From positions 1,302,001-1,366,000 of the forward strand of contig JAZGUH010000005.1 of assembly GCA_037893225.1 (NCBI GenBank): DNA of 64,000 bases, read 5' to 3'. Position numbers and translations under genes: made by a program. Positions 34,501 through 44,609 of this stretch are shown piece after piece. Source of the DNA: Hippasteria phrygiana (lineage: Eukaryota; Echinodermata; Asteroidea; Valvatida; Goniasteridae). The notes beneath the pieces are model-generated. The model did no database searches. It saw nothing but the letters and a program-made list of their open reading frames with translations, and was not told the DNA's origin. Position 1 is the first letter of the stretch; the number at the start of each line of letters is the position of its first letter.

Positions 34501-35845
34501 CCGGCAACTCCGCTTGCCCAACCGATGACAAGGGTTGCATCGGTACTACCTACCTTACCACCTCCACTTACCCCTGGGATTCAACTTGCACCGCCTGCAG
34601 CAGTAGCAACGTCTACCACAACAAAAAAGTAAGTTTTTGTTCCAAAACCTTCTTGATCCAGTGTTGGAACAACGTACTATTTCAAACGAGCCAAGAGAAA
34701 GCCGAGACGTCTTTGTAGCGAAGTACGAAATCTTCGGGTTGTTCCACTATTTAGATTTACATGAAAACTAAATTATCCAACTTCACCCCGGATCTTTTCA
34801 GAACCTACATTTACTCAAAAGAGAATTTCCTCTATGTCACCGCAAAGTTCTTTCTTATCCAACCTCTTGTGCATTTCTTTTCTACAGGAGGCGGCGAATC
34901 GACATTCAAAGTCCTCCACAGACTGTGGGGAAGAAACAAAAAGAGGAAACTTTACAGACTGTACCGGCTCGACGCACACAGCCAGCTGCCCCGAGGTTCC
35001 CAGCCCCCTTACCGGCAGAGTCCTCGTTTATACCCGTCCAGAAAGACAGTGACTTGGATGATGTCCTGAATCAAGGAGTTCCCGTCTGTCTGGGCACCGG
35101 TGCACATGGCCAAATCCTGCTCAAGAGAAGGAAGGCAGACAGATCCTTGGTGGCCGTCAAGCGACTTGTAAATGTCCAGGACCACACCGAGGCATATAAC
35201 AAAATGATTGCCGAGATCAGGTGCATGATGGCTGTGCAAAATCACCGTGAATTCCCCAAAGTTTGGGGAATTATTGACCAGACAACATTCGCTATTGAGT
35301 TCATTGGTGATGGATCCACCATGACATCCAATGACCTCTATTATTTCCTAGTAAACCCTCCTTCCAGCTTGACAAGTTTGGACTGCATTCAACTATGTCT
35401 GGATGTATCAAGAGGACTTCTCGTGCTACACAATGCCGGATGGTCTCACAACGATCTTCATAATGGGAATGTTATGATATGGCAAGACCCTAGTAGTTCC
35501 AGTAACTGGAGTGCCAAAATCATCGACCTGGGACTTACCACAAGGATAGACTTGCCGCCCGCCACCTTCATGTTTGACTCGGCAAAGAAGGCGTGGTGTT
35601 ATCAACACTGCCAACACATGGCCCCAGATGTGGTAGAGGGCGTTTGCACGCTGGGCGTTAAAGCTGACATCTACAGTTTGGGAGAATTGTTCCACGAGAT
35701 TTCAGGGATCAGCCCTGACTTGGCTTGCATACAGGACATCGGTGATCGGTGTAAAGCAAGAATGCCACACGACAGGCCTAACCTGGAATCTATCATTAAA
35801 GAGATCGAAAGTTTGCAGGCCGCAAGAGGGCGTGCGTCACCGTAA
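31564..35845 (+). CDS. Pro/Thr-rich protein with C-terminal protein kinase domain, unrecognised family
   Basis: Coding exons are 31564-31613, 31952-32092, 32212-32404, 32601-32683, 32941-33457, 33674-33756, 34002-34628 and 34888-35845. They total 2652 nt and 883 residues, with all phases matching. An in-frame TGA at 31546 supports the ATG. Residues 1-128 include VNYRRLYSWVTPPLVWPG. Residues 129-564 are two copies of an exon pair. An 83-nt exon encodes LGQDATL then IMQRV then MMAQPQSI. A long exon follows, starting SGEDQ and rich in P, T, S and A. The kinase domain (about 625-870) has GTGAHG (634-639), VAVK (K656), Glu674, HNDLHNGN (D754, N759), DLG (778-780), APD (810) and KADIYSLG. All catalytic residues are present, so it is probably active. 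HND in place of HRD and DLG in place of DFG are unusual. No signal peptide or membrane segment is visible. Substrate and pathway are unknown. Confidence 0.88.
32350..34628 (+). repeat. Tandem duplication of an exon pair in the kinase gene
   Basis: The tail of exon 3 plus exons 4 and 5 correspond to the tail of exon 5 plus exons 6 and 7, offset by about 1053-1073 bp. The two small exons are both exactly 83 nt, and DDSASPQNTGVQPLE ends both exon 3 and exon 5. The intron text near the acceptors is also similar. Confidence 0.9.
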
Positions 35846-35910
35846 ACTGGTCGCACCAGCCGTGTGGCAGTGATATTCGCATAATTGAATGTTTTGTAAT
35901 TCAATCAATC

Positions 35911-35916
35911 AATAAA
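35911..35916 (+). promoter_or_regulatory. Candidate polyadenylation signal AATAAA of the kinase gene
   Basis: AATAAA lies 66 bp after the stop codon. A second AATAAA occurs near 36331, ahead of an A-rich run. Confidence 0.6.
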
Positions 35917-37195
35917 CCATGCTATGAATGTCAATAGGCCATATTTCTGAGTGCCAGAGGAAATGTCGCCATCTTGTGGTGTGTAAGCGGGAGTAACTGC
36001 ACTTTTATGTAAAATCAATCCAAAATGCGTTTGAAATTGACAAAGGAAATATTTTTTTAAAACTTTAGTATGTACCCAAAATTGAAATTGACAACACCCT
36101 CGGTCGTTCCAGAATATGGAATATTGAACCAAGCCAATGTGTACTTGTTAATAAATGTCTATATTTTATTGGATCAACTGGTATAAATACAAAATATGTT
36201 TAGGACCTCGGCCGATGTTGTATAAAACAATAACAACAGCAACAACAACAAAATAATAATGTGGATACGATAATTTGTGTAAATATATGTACAGCAAAAT
36301 ACAGAAAAGTATACCGTAAAGCTTATTTTAATAAAAAAAAAAGAAAGAAAGCTGTTTAGATAAAGTCTTTGAACATTAAACCTTGCAGCACCATCTAATC
36401 TAAACCTCTTTGGAATCCTGATTGATTATTTCAACGATTATTTATATATTTGAAAGAAATGGTTTCAGCGATTATGCAGCGCTGTCAGCTTGATATTGCA
36501 CATGACATATCGCTTATTATGTTGGTGCAAGTGAGACTTGACTTGACAATCGAATTACAGGCGTCCACCGTTATTTGAGCATAGCGCCACCAAGCTTGAC
36601 AACAAACCGCCTGAATCTCAACAGAACAATTTTGCGCCTGTCCTTTCACCATACAGACGGAATTGCCGCAGATGTTCATAATGCAGTACTCCTCGCACAT
36701 TATTAAAATTGCTACAGCGTTCACGTTGTATGTCCAAGGACAATTTAAATTAACTCATATAAGGCAACAGGAAATTAATAAAAAATAATGTTATAAAATT
36801 CATGACTGGCGCTCGGGTTAGAATGTAATGCCGGGTAATGATTTTTGCACTGCATAAAAGAACCGTAAAGTTGAGTCTAAAAGGCTGTGTTAAGGGATGA
36901 TTTGTCCCTCTTTTTAGTACCCGGAAATTGTTTTGGCTAATTAGTATTTTGAAAAAGCTGGGTGGTTGGCGTAGAGGAACGCGGGGCGCTGTTCAAAAGG
37001 ATGGCACTGCAGCTGTGAACATAGAAGAGATTGCAGAACTTACATAATTCATGTAATGGTTAGTGATGATATTGTTCAGTTCTCTCAGTTTTATTCTGCG
37101 GATACGCTTTCAATTTTCCACGGTATTGCCATTTTTTGGGGGGCGGGGATGATTCTATGGACCATCCGCACCCCAACATGAAATCAAAGGTAATA
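35917..37195. other. Intergenic between kinase gene and retroelement array
   Basis: AT-rich. A Cys-rich 79-residue frame at 36485-36724 (-) has no supporting neighbour exon. No gene was recognised. Confidence 0.5.
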
Positions 37196-37693
37196 TACAA
37201 CATTTGCAAACATCAAAAAACAAAGATTCGAAATTATTATGAAAGACCTTATTGGACAGTTAGTAAATAATACATGTAGTCTCAAGCATCCTCATAACAC
37301 CTGGTGTGCTGTCATTTTCAAGAAAAATGGGATTCTGTATCAATTTTCCATGATGGTCGGCCGACCATCGCTGGAAAAAACGGACTTACCTAATCTAGTT
37401 AGTCCACACATTTTTTGCAATCGGTTATACATCTGTGAACGGGTGCAAGCCAGCTAGTCTGGTTCCCTGACCTGACAATTCCCCGATGTCTATAAATTGC
37501 TCCGTTTCGTTTGATGTAGGGTCGGGGAACCAGACTACAATATCAGCATTTTGTTCTTGGTGTTTTTCCAGCATCTATGAACATACAACTGCATGTCACT
37601 GCAATTATAACTTATTTTCTATAAAATACTAAGCCCCACATCCATCCATTGCTGAAAATTACAGTAAAAGCAAATGTTGTATAATTACCTTTA
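37196..37693. mobile_element. MITE of the TTTAAAGGTAGT family (498 bp)
   Basis: It starts AAAGGTAATATACAACATTTGC and ends TTGTATAATTACCTTT. The shared words CATCAAAAAACAA, CACCTGGTGTGCTG and GGGAACCAGACTAC tie it to 20625-21040. Confidence 0.82.
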
Positions 37694-38019
37694 ACTTCTT
37701 TTCCCATCTCCGCCCTACACCCAGAGATTTACGTACATGTACATATAATATGTGATGAAAAGAAAGATCATGTGTTTGGACCTGTGTGGAGGGTTGGGTG
37801 GAGTGCTGGCCAGTTTGGTAAAAAAAAGACGGAAAAGCCGGAACGTTAGAAACCAGATAGTACGTCTATTTCCCCCCAATGATTTGTAGACAAACGGCGC
37901 ATTTTTACGGGATGGTCGTGTGTATTATTATATTCTGCTATATGATGATCTTTCCAACCACAGCAATGTTAGCGCGAGCGTGTTTTTTTCGCCTCCAAAG
38001 CAATGTATTCCTTTAAACG

Positions 38020-38031
38020 TATATTAATTTT
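38020..38031. repeat. Target-site duplication, left copy (TATATTAATTTT)
   Basis: This 12-bp word directly abuts the first base of the Penelope-like array. It recurs at 45673-45684, directly after the last array base. Confidence 0.88.
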
Positions 38032-38044
38032 CAAAAAATTAGCT

Positions 38045-38095
38045 GGCCTGACGTTTCGAACTTAAGCAAGTTCTTTCTCAAAGGCAAATGACAGA
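38045..38095 (-). ncRNA. Hammerhead-like ribozyme motif, array unit 1
   Basis: On the - strand, stem I is GCC(U)/AGGC. Stem II is GAACUU/AAGUUC with loop GCUU, followed by the conserved GAAAC and then GUC, which leaves a two-pair stem III. Hammerheads with minimal stem III are known from Penelope-like elements. The CUGAUGA box is replaced by UUGAGAAA, so this copy may be inactive. Confidence 0.55.
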
Positions 38096-38392
38096 GTACA
38101 AGAAACAAACATGTAGGGAACACACATGCATGAGGGGGTGGGTGGAGAAACACAAAAGAGGGATGCAAGGGAGCATGGCAGTGGGTAAACATCAAAGAGA
38201 GAGGTTTGGGTAAGGATGAATGAGGGGAGGGATTAGGATGAAGGTTGAAGCTGGGGAATTGGACAAAGGAATGTGGTTAGTGGCAAAGATAAACAGGAAA
38301 TGGTAAGACAACCCCATTTGGCCAAGAGACCCCAAGAGGGTTTGCCAGGAGGATAATCTGTAAACAAATGACAATGGGGGAAAAATTAAAAG

Positions 38393-39526
38393 TTAATCAT
38401 TCCCTTCCTGGATGTTTAGACCATGTGGTTGAATAGTCCGAAGACGTTTCATCCAAACTTTCTCTCGGCTGAGGCGAACTGAGTCCTTGCGGTGGAAAAG
38501 TGATTCTATGCCCTGTAGAATCATATCAGAAATGGAATGGTTAGGCAAGTTGAAGTGATGACCAACAGGGGTGTCAATTTTCTTGGTGTTTACAGTCGAT
38601 CGATGGCCATAGAAACGCTTCTTGAGCGTGTTCTTGGTCTCCCCGACATACTGGATACCACAAACCCTGCAAGAAATGAGATATATGACATTAGAGGTGT
38701 TGCAAGTAATGTTGCCATTGGTTCTGTGAGTAGTTCCAGATGAATGGCCAGAAAAGGAGTCAGACTCCTGCATGTGAGTCTGGCAAACAACACACCTGGA
38801 ATCGCACTTAAAAGTACCATGCTGTATGGGAGGGGATGCAGCCAAGGTGGGGACCTCGGCTCGAACAATCAGGTCTCGTAGATTGCGGGGGCGCCTATAA
38901 GCCAATATTGGGTTGTCAGGGGCGGCACGGGCAAGGCGATCTGAAGTATGAAGGATATGATGGTTGTCATTAGTTATTTTACGAAGGGGAGGGAGACTAG
39001 GATGAAAGGTGGTGACCAAGGGAATCTTGGGGTCGGCATTAGTGCTAGGTGTCTTTTTCTTGAGCGCAAAATCTCTGGTGATAGATTTGGCTCTGGCGAT
39101 AGCACGTTGAACTTGGCGGGAGCTGTGGCCCCTGGCAACCAAGTTACTCTTCAGTACCTGTACATGATGGGAAAAGTCAGAATTATTAGAACAAATCCTT
39201 CTGAGTCTAAGTGCCTGGCTGAATGCTATGCCTGTCTTGCAATGCCTGGGGTGACAGCTGGAGGAGTGGAGGTACTGGTGGGTGTCTGTGGGTTTAGAAT
39301 ACAGATCAGTGGTTACCGAGTTGTCTTCCTTGCGGATGGTGACATCCAGGAAGTTGGTCTGATGCACTGAATACTCTGATGTAAACTTGATGGTCCTGTG
39401 GAAGGAATTAATGTGATTAATGAAAGTCTCCAGACTGTCCTGATCACTGGTCCAGATGAAAAATACATCGTCAATATATCTCCACCATACCCAGGGGCGA
39501 CATGGTGCCCATGAAGAGGCATGCAA
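38393..39526 (-). CDS. Penelope-like element: RT motif C to GIY-YIG endonuclease (unit 1, 377 aa)
   Basis: This is the second open frame of the unit. It begins in another frame than the RT frame and reads PWVWWRYIDDVFFIW: the RT catalytic motif C, YIDD at residues 17-20. Thumb-like text follows (HQTNFLDVTIRK, SKPTDTHQYLH). A Cys-rich linker is CDSRCVVCQTHM. The GIY-YIG nuclease starts near residue 280 (VIYLISC, then CGIQYVGETKNTLKKR, then the GH of YGHRS). It ends in QPHGLNIQEGND. The nuclease is thought to nick the target and prime reverse transcription. It overlaps the upstream frame by 56 nt, so a joined product needs a frameshift. Confidence 0.92.
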   Translation of the reverse strand: MHASSWAPCRPWVWWRYIDDVFFIWTSDQDSLETFINHINSFHRTIKFTSEYSVHQTNFLDVTIRKEDNSVTTDLYSKPTDTHQYLHSSSCHPRHCKTGIAFSQALRLRRICSNNSDFSHHVQVLKSNLVARGHSSRQVQRAIARAKSITRDFALKKKTPSTNADPKIPLVTTFHPSLPPLRKITNDNHHILHTSDRLARAAPDNPILAYRRPRNLRDLIVRAEVPTLAASPPIQHGTFKCDSRCVVCQTHMQESDSFSGHSSGTTHRTNGNITCNTSNVIYLISCRVCGIQYVGETKNTLKKRFYGHRSTVNTKKIDTPVGHHFNLPNHSISDMILQGIESLFHRKDSVRLSREKVWMKRLRTIQPHGLNIQEGND

Positions 39527-41078
39527 AGGAGGGGGCCATGCGAGTGCCCATGGCTGTACCGTGTACCTGTAGATAGTGTTTGCCTAGGAAGGAAAAATTG
39601 TTCTTGGTTAGTACAAGTCTCATGAGGGTGCCAATATCACTGATGGGTGGGGTTGTGTGTCCTGCCTTGGCCAGGGACGAGGAACAAGCACGAATACCCT
39701 CCTCGTGGGGGATGTTGGTGTACAGGGATGAAACGTCAAAAGTCCCAATGATGGCTGTGCTGGGAATCTTGTTCTTGATTCCATCCAGCTTGCGCAGAAA
39801 GTCTGGGGTGTCATGGATGTATGATGGCATCTGTGGAACGAGGGGTTTGAGAAAACTGTCAATAAACAGGGAGATACGTTCCGTAGGTGAACCATTACCA
39901 GAGACAATGGGCCTACCGGGGTTGCCAGCCTTGTGAATCTTTGGAAGGAGATAAAATCTGGCAGTCCTACAGTCAGAGGGAGAGAGAAATTTATGAGCTT
40001 TCTTAGACAGCTGGTCACGTGATCGCATATCGTCCAGCACCTGTTGTATCTCTTGAGAGAATGTACCTGTGGGGTCAGAGTCAAGGCAGATGTAGTTAGT
40101 ATGATTGTTCAACTGGCGGTGGGCCTCGTCAATGTACTGATGACGATCCATGATGACCACAGCTGAACCTTTGTCGGCCGGCTTGATGATGATATCAGTA
40201 CGGGAGCGCAAGGCATTCAACGCCAAGCGCTCCTCTCTGCGGAGATTGTCATGAGTTCTGTGGACAAAGTTATCAGGGTTAGTGACTTGAGAACTGACAA
40301 CTTGAACATAAGTCTCGAGGGCTGGTACACGATTCTTGGGGGGTACCCAGGTACTTTTGACACGGAACGGTTCTGGGTCACATCGGTCAGAATCAAGGAA
40401 AAACTCTCGGAGACGGATCCTACGGTAGTATTCCGTGAGATCTTGGCTGAGCTCTACCTGGTTCACAGTGTGGGGAGTAGGACAAAAATTAAGACCCTTT
40501 GAGAGAAGTTTATGTTCAGCGTCAGATATGGATGATGAAGAAAGGTTAACTACAGTATTGGAAGGGGGTGGTGGTGTAGACTGGGGCCTGGGGCGTCTAA
40601 AGCGTCTCTGTCTGCGTTGATGTTGCTTGGTAAGCAAGCCACCAATCTTCTTGTTTCTCCTGTTAAGCAGAACAGAGTCAAGGTTAGATACGCTCTTATC
40701 AATCTCATCATGGAATTTACTGTATCTGGTGTCAGAACAACTGGATCTAAGTTCCGAGTCGAGGTGGGCAATATTCTGATGGAGGTTCTGAAGTGTAGTT
40801 TGACACTGTTGAGAGAGGACATTGATGAGTTTAATGGAGGTACCATGTAGAATTTGGTTCCATCTCCTTTGAAGAGGCGGTGAGAGGGTACCCAAGCAGG
40901 GAGAGGTAGATAATTGCAAACCTGTAGGGATAAATCGAGAGAGGGAGAAAAAATTGTAGTTATCTTGATGGTAAGAATAGCGTAAGGCCTTCTCCCTAGC
41001 CTTTCTGAGTTGCTGGAAAGTACAAACCGAGTTGTCCATACCTGTGGAAAAGGAGAAAATAATGTGGTTAGTACACAA
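39471..41078 (-). CDS. Penelope-like element: N-terminal region and RT motifs up to B (unit 1, 535 aa)
   Basis: Residues 1-170 are a family-specific N-terminal region ending in a basic stretch (QRRQRRFRRPRPQ). VVNLSS and KGLNFCPTP (177-202) are typical of Penelope elements. RT motifs follow in order: KPADKGSAVVIMD (299-311), LPKIHKAGNPGRPIVSG (378-394), motif A FDVSSLYTNIPHEEG (447-461, catalytic Asp448), and motif B GTAMGTRMAPSFACLFMG (507-524). The frame then runs out at GMVEIY and stops before motif C, which lies in the overlapping frame. The start Met is the first available; the true start is unproven. Confidence 0.92.
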   Translation of the reverse strand: MCTNHIIFSFSTGMDNSVCTFQQLRKAREKALRYSYHQDNYNFFSLSRFIPTGLQLSTSPCLGTLSPPLQRRWNQILHGTSIKLINVLSQQCQTTLQNLHQNIAHLDSELRSSCSDTRYSKFHDEIDKSVSNLDSVLLNRRNKKIGGLLTKQHQRRQRRFRRPRPQSTPPPPSNTVVNLSSSSISDAEHKLLSKGLNFCPTPHTVNQVELSQDLTEYYRRIRLREFFLDSDRCDPEPFRVKSTWVPPKNRVPALETYVQVVSSQVTNPDNFVHRTHDNLRREERLALNALRSRTDIIIKPADKGSAVVIMDRHQYIDEAHRQLNNHTNYICLDSDPTGTFSQEIQQVLDDMRSRDQLSKKAHKFLSPSDCRTARFYLLPKIHKAGNPGRPIVSGNGSPTERISLFIDSFLKPLVPQMPSYIHDTPDFLRKLDGIKNKIPSTAIIGTFDVSSLYTNIPHEEGIRACSSSLAKAGHTTPPISDIGTLMRLVLTKNNFSFLGKHYLQVHGTAMGTRMAPSFACLFMGTMSPLGMVEIY

Positions 41079-41301
41079 TACAGATGGTGCTGCTCATGTC
41101 TGTAGAGGGGATAAAATGATGTGGTTATTACAACATAAAAAACACTTGAACAAGAAGACAAAACAAGATATACAAGTCAGAAAGGAGGATCACCACGAAG
41201 GGATACTGCAACAGAAAGGTATTAATATGAAAATGAATAAAACTGCTGCAAACTGCTGACTGACTGAATGGACCTGAAATATACAAATCAAAAAAATAGC
41301 T

Positions 41302-41352
41302 GGCCTGACGTTTCGAACTTAAGCAAGTTCTTTCTCAAAGGCAAATGACAGA
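41302..41352 (-). ncRNA. Hammerhead-like ribozyme motif, array unit 2
   Basis: This is the same hairpin and GAAAC core as at 38045-38095, at the junction between units 1 and 2. That is the position where a pseudo-LTR ribozyme would process a tandem transcript. Confidence 0.55.
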
Positions 41353-41649
41353 GTACAAGAAACAAACATGTAGGGAACACACATGCATGAGGGGGTGGGT
41401 GGAGAAACACAAAAGAGGGATGCAAGGGAGCATGGCAGTGGGTAAACATCAAAGAGAGAGGTTTGGGTAAGGATGAATGAGGGGAGGGATTAGGATGAAG
41501 GTTGAAGCTGGGGAATTGGACAAAGGAATGTGGTTAGTGGCAAAGATAAACAGGAAATGGTAAGACAACCCCATTTGGCCAAGAGACCCCAAGAGGGTTT
41601 GCCAGGAGGATAATCTGTAAACAAATGACAATGGGGGAAAAATTAAAAG

Positions 41650-42783
41650 TTAATCATTCCCTTCCTGGATGTTTAGACCATGTGGTTGAATAGTCCGAAG
41701 ACGTTTCATCCAAACTTTCTCTCGGCTGAGGCGAACTGAGTCCTTGCGGTGGAAAAGTGATTCTATGCCCTGTAGAATCATATCAGAAATGGAATGGTTA
41801 GGCAAGTTGAAGTGATGACCAACAGGGGTGTCAATTTTCTTGGTGTTTACAGTCGATCGATGGCCATAGAAACGCTTCTTGAGCGTGTTCTTGGTCTCCC
41901 CGACATACTGGATACCACAAACCCTGCAAGAAATGAGATATATGACATTAGAGGTGTTGCAAGTAATGTTGCCATTGGTTCTGTGAGTAGTTCCAGATGA
42001 ATGGCCAGAAAAGGAGTCAGACTCCTGCATGTGAGTCTGGCAAACAACACACCTGGAATCGCACTTAAAAGTACCATGCTGTATGGGAGGGGATGCAGCC
42101 AAGGTGGGGACCTCGGCTCGAACAATCAGGTCTCGTAGATTGCGGGGGCGCCTATAAGCCAATATTGGGTTGTCAGGGGCGGCACGGGCAAGGCGATCTG
42201 AAGTATGAAGGATATGATGGTTGTCATTAGTTATTTTACGAAGGGGAGGGAGACTAGGATGAAAGGTGGTGACCAAGGGAATCTTGGGGTCGGCATTAGT
42301 GCTAGGTGTCTTTTTCTTGAGCGCAAAATCTCTGGTGATAGATTTGGCTCTGGCGATAGCACGTTGAACTTGGCGGGAGCTGTGGCCCCTGGCAACCAAG
42401 TTACTCTTCAGTACCTGTACATGATGGGAAAAGTCAGAATTATTAGAACAAATCCTTCTGAGTCTAAGTGCCTGGCTGAATGCTATGCCTGTCTTGCAAT
42501 GCCTGGGGTGACAGCTGGAGGAGTGGAGGTACTGGTGGGTGTCTGTGGGTTTAGAATACAGATCAGTGGTTACCGAGTTGTCTTCCTTGCGGATGGTGAC
42601 ATCCAGGAAGTTGGTCTGATGCACTGAATACTCTGATGTAAACTTGATGGTCCTGTGGAAGGAATTAATGTGATTAATGAAAGTCTCCAGACTGTCCTGA
42701 TCACTGGTCCAGATGAAAAATACATCGTCAATATATCTCCACCATACCCAGGGGCGACATGGTGCCCATGAAGAGGCATGCAA
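41650..42783 (-). CDS. Penelope-like element: RT motif C and GIY-YIG endonuclease (unit 2, 377 aa)
   Basis: The translation is identical to the frame at 38393-39526, shifted by exactly 3257 bp. YIDD and the GIY-YIG segment are intact. It has the same broken join to the upstream RT frame. Confidence 0.92.
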   Translation of the reverse strand: MHASSWAPCRPWVWWRYIDDVFFIWTSDQDSLETFINHINSFHRTIKFTSEYSVHQTNFLDVTIRKEDNSVTTDLYSKPTDTHQYLHSSSCHPRHCKTGIAFSQALRLRRICSNNSDFSHHVQVLKSNLVARGHSSRQVQRAIARAKSITRDFALKKKTPSTNADPKIPLVTTFHPSLPPLRKITNDNHHILHTSDRLARAAPDNPILAYRRPRNLRDLIVRAEVPTLAASPPIQHGTFKCDSRCVVCQTHMQESDSFSGHSSGTTHRTNGNITCNTSNVIYLISCRVCGIQYVGETKNTLKKRFYGHRSTVNTKKIDTPVGHHFNLPNHSISDMILQGIESLFHRKDSVRLSREKVWMKRLRTIQPHGLNIQEGND

Positions 42784-44335
42784 AGGAGGGGGCCATGCGA
42801 GTGCCCATGGCTGTACCGTGTACCTGTAGATAGTGTTTGCCTAGGAAGGAAAAATTGTTCTTGGTTAGTACAAGTCTCATGAGGGTGCCAATATCACTGA
42901 TGGGTGGGGTTGTGTGTCCTGCCTTGGCCAGGGACGAGGAACAAGCACGAATACCCTCCTCGTGGGGGATGTTGGTGTACAGGGATGAAACGTCAAAAGT
43001 CCCAATGATGGCTGTGCTGGGAATCTTGTTCTTGATTCCATCCAGCTTGCGCAGAAAGTCTGGGGTGTCATGGATGTATGATGGCATCTGTGGAACGAGG
43101 GGTTTGAGAAAACTGTCAATAAACAGGGAGATACGTTCCGTAGGTGAACCATTACCAGAGACAATGGGCCTACCGGGGTTGCCAGCCTTGTGAATCTTTG
43201 GAAGGAGATAAAATCTGGCAGTCCTACAGTCAGAGGGAGAGAGAAATTTATGAGCTTTCTTAGACAGCTGGTCACGTGATCGCATATCGTCCAGCACCTG
43301 TTGTATCTCTTGAGAGAATGTACCTGTGGGGTCAGAGTCAAGGCAGATGTAGTTAGTATGATTGTTCAACTGGCGGTGGGCCTCGTCAATGTACTGATGA
43401 CGATCCATGATGACCACAGCTGAACCTTTGTCGGCCGGCTTGATGATGATATCAGTACGGGAGCGCAAGGCATTCAACGCCAAGCGCTCCTCTCTGCGGA
43501 GATTGTCATGAGTTCTGTGGACAAAGTTATCAGGGTTAGTGACTTGAGAACTGACAACTTGAACATAAGTCTCGAGGGCTGGTACACGATTCTTGGGGGG
43601 TACCCAGGTACTTTTGACACGGAACGGTTCTGGGTCACATCGGTCAGAATCAAGGAAAAACTCTCGGAGACGGATCCTACGGTAGTATTCCGTGAGATCT
43701 TGGCTGAGCTCTACCTGGTTCACAGTGTGGGGAGTAGGACAAAAATTAAGACCCTTTGAGAGAAGTTTATGTTCAGCGTCAGATATGGATGATGAAGAAA
43801 GGTTAACTACAGTATTGGAAGGGGGTGGTGGTGTAGACTGGGGCCTGGGGCGTCTAAAGCGTCTCTGTCTGCGTTGATGTTGCTTGGTAAGCAAGCCACC
43901 AATCTTCTTGTTTCTCCTGTTAAGCAGAACAGAGTCAAGGTTAGATACGCTCTTATCAATCTCATCATGGAATTTACTGTATCTGGTGTCAGAACAACTG
44001 GATCTAAGTTCCGAGTCGAGGTGGGCAATATTCTGATGGAGGTTCTGAAGTGTAGTTTGACACTGTTGAGAGAGGACATTGATGAGTTTAATGGAGGTAC
44101 CATGTAGAATTTGGTTCCATCTCCTTTGAAGAGGCGGTGAGAGGGTACCCAAGCAGGGAGAGGTAGATAATTGCAAACCTGTAGGGATAAATCGAGAGAG
44201 GGAGAAAAAATTGTAGTTATCTTGATGGTAAGAATAGCGTAAGGCCTTCTCCCTAGCCTTTCTGAGTTGCTGGAAAGTACAAACCGAGTTGTCCATACCT
44301 GTGGAAAAGGAGAAAATAATGTGGTTAGTACACAA
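42728..44335 (-). CDS. Penelope-like element: N-terminal region and RT to motif B (unit 2, 535 aa)
   Basis: Identical translation to 39471-41078. It also ends at GMVEIY before motif C, so the defect was present in the common template of both units. Confidence 0.92.
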   Translation of the reverse strand: MCTNHIIFSFSTGMDNSVCTFQQLRKAREKALRYSYHQDNYNFFSLSRFIPTGLQLSTSPCLGTLSPPLQRRWNQILHGTSIKLINVLSQQCQTTLQNLHQNIAHLDSELRSSCSDTRYSKFHDEIDKSVSNLDSVLLNRRNKKIGGLLTKQHQRRQRRFRRPRPQSTPPPPSNTVVNLSSSSISDAEHKLLSKGLNFCPTPHTVNQVELSQDLTEYYRRIRLREFFLDSDRCDPEPFRVKSTWVPPKNRVPALETYVQVVSSQVTNPDNFVHRTHDNLRREERLALNALRSRTDIIIKPADKGSAVVIMDRHQYIDEAHRQLNNHTNYICLDSDPTGTFSQEIQQVLDDMRSRDQLSKKAHKFLSPSDCRTARFYLLPKIHKAGNPGRPIVSGNGSPTERISLFIDSFLKPLVPQMPSYIHDTPDFLRKLDGIKNKIPSTAIIGTFDVSSLYTNIPHEEGIRACSSSLAKAGHTTPPISDIGTLMRLVLTKNNFSFLGKHYLQVHGTAMGTRMAPSFACLFMGTMSPLGMVEIY

Positions 44336-44558
44336 TACAGATGGTGCTGCTCATGTCTGTAGAGGGGATAAAATGATGTGGTTATTACAACATAAAAAAC
44401 ACTTGAACAAGAAGACAAAACAAGATATACAAGTCAGAAAGGAGGATCACCACGAAGGGATACTGCAACAGAAAGGTATTAATATGAAAATGAATAAAAC
44501 TGCTGCAAACTGCTGACTGACTGAATGGACCTGAAATATACAAATCAAAAAATTAGCT

Positions 44559-44609
44559 GGCCTGACGTTTCGAACTTAAGCAAGTTCTTTCTCAAAGGCA
44601 AATGACAGA
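44559..44609 (-). ncRNA. Hammerhead-like ribozyme motif, array unit 3
   Basis: Third copy of the hairpin with the GAAAC core, at the junction between units 2 and 3. Confidence 0.55.

Noticed and set aside
36485..36724. Cys-rich 79-residue - strand frame with some EGF-like Cys spacing
   Set aside because: No matching neighbour exons and no clear donor/acceptor set. The Cys spacing does not fit EGF well, so I left it out as a gene.
38948..39370. 140-residue + strand frame, and other + strand frames, repeated in each retroelement unit
   Set aside because: These are antisense shadows of the Penelope-like coding frames and have no domain of their own.
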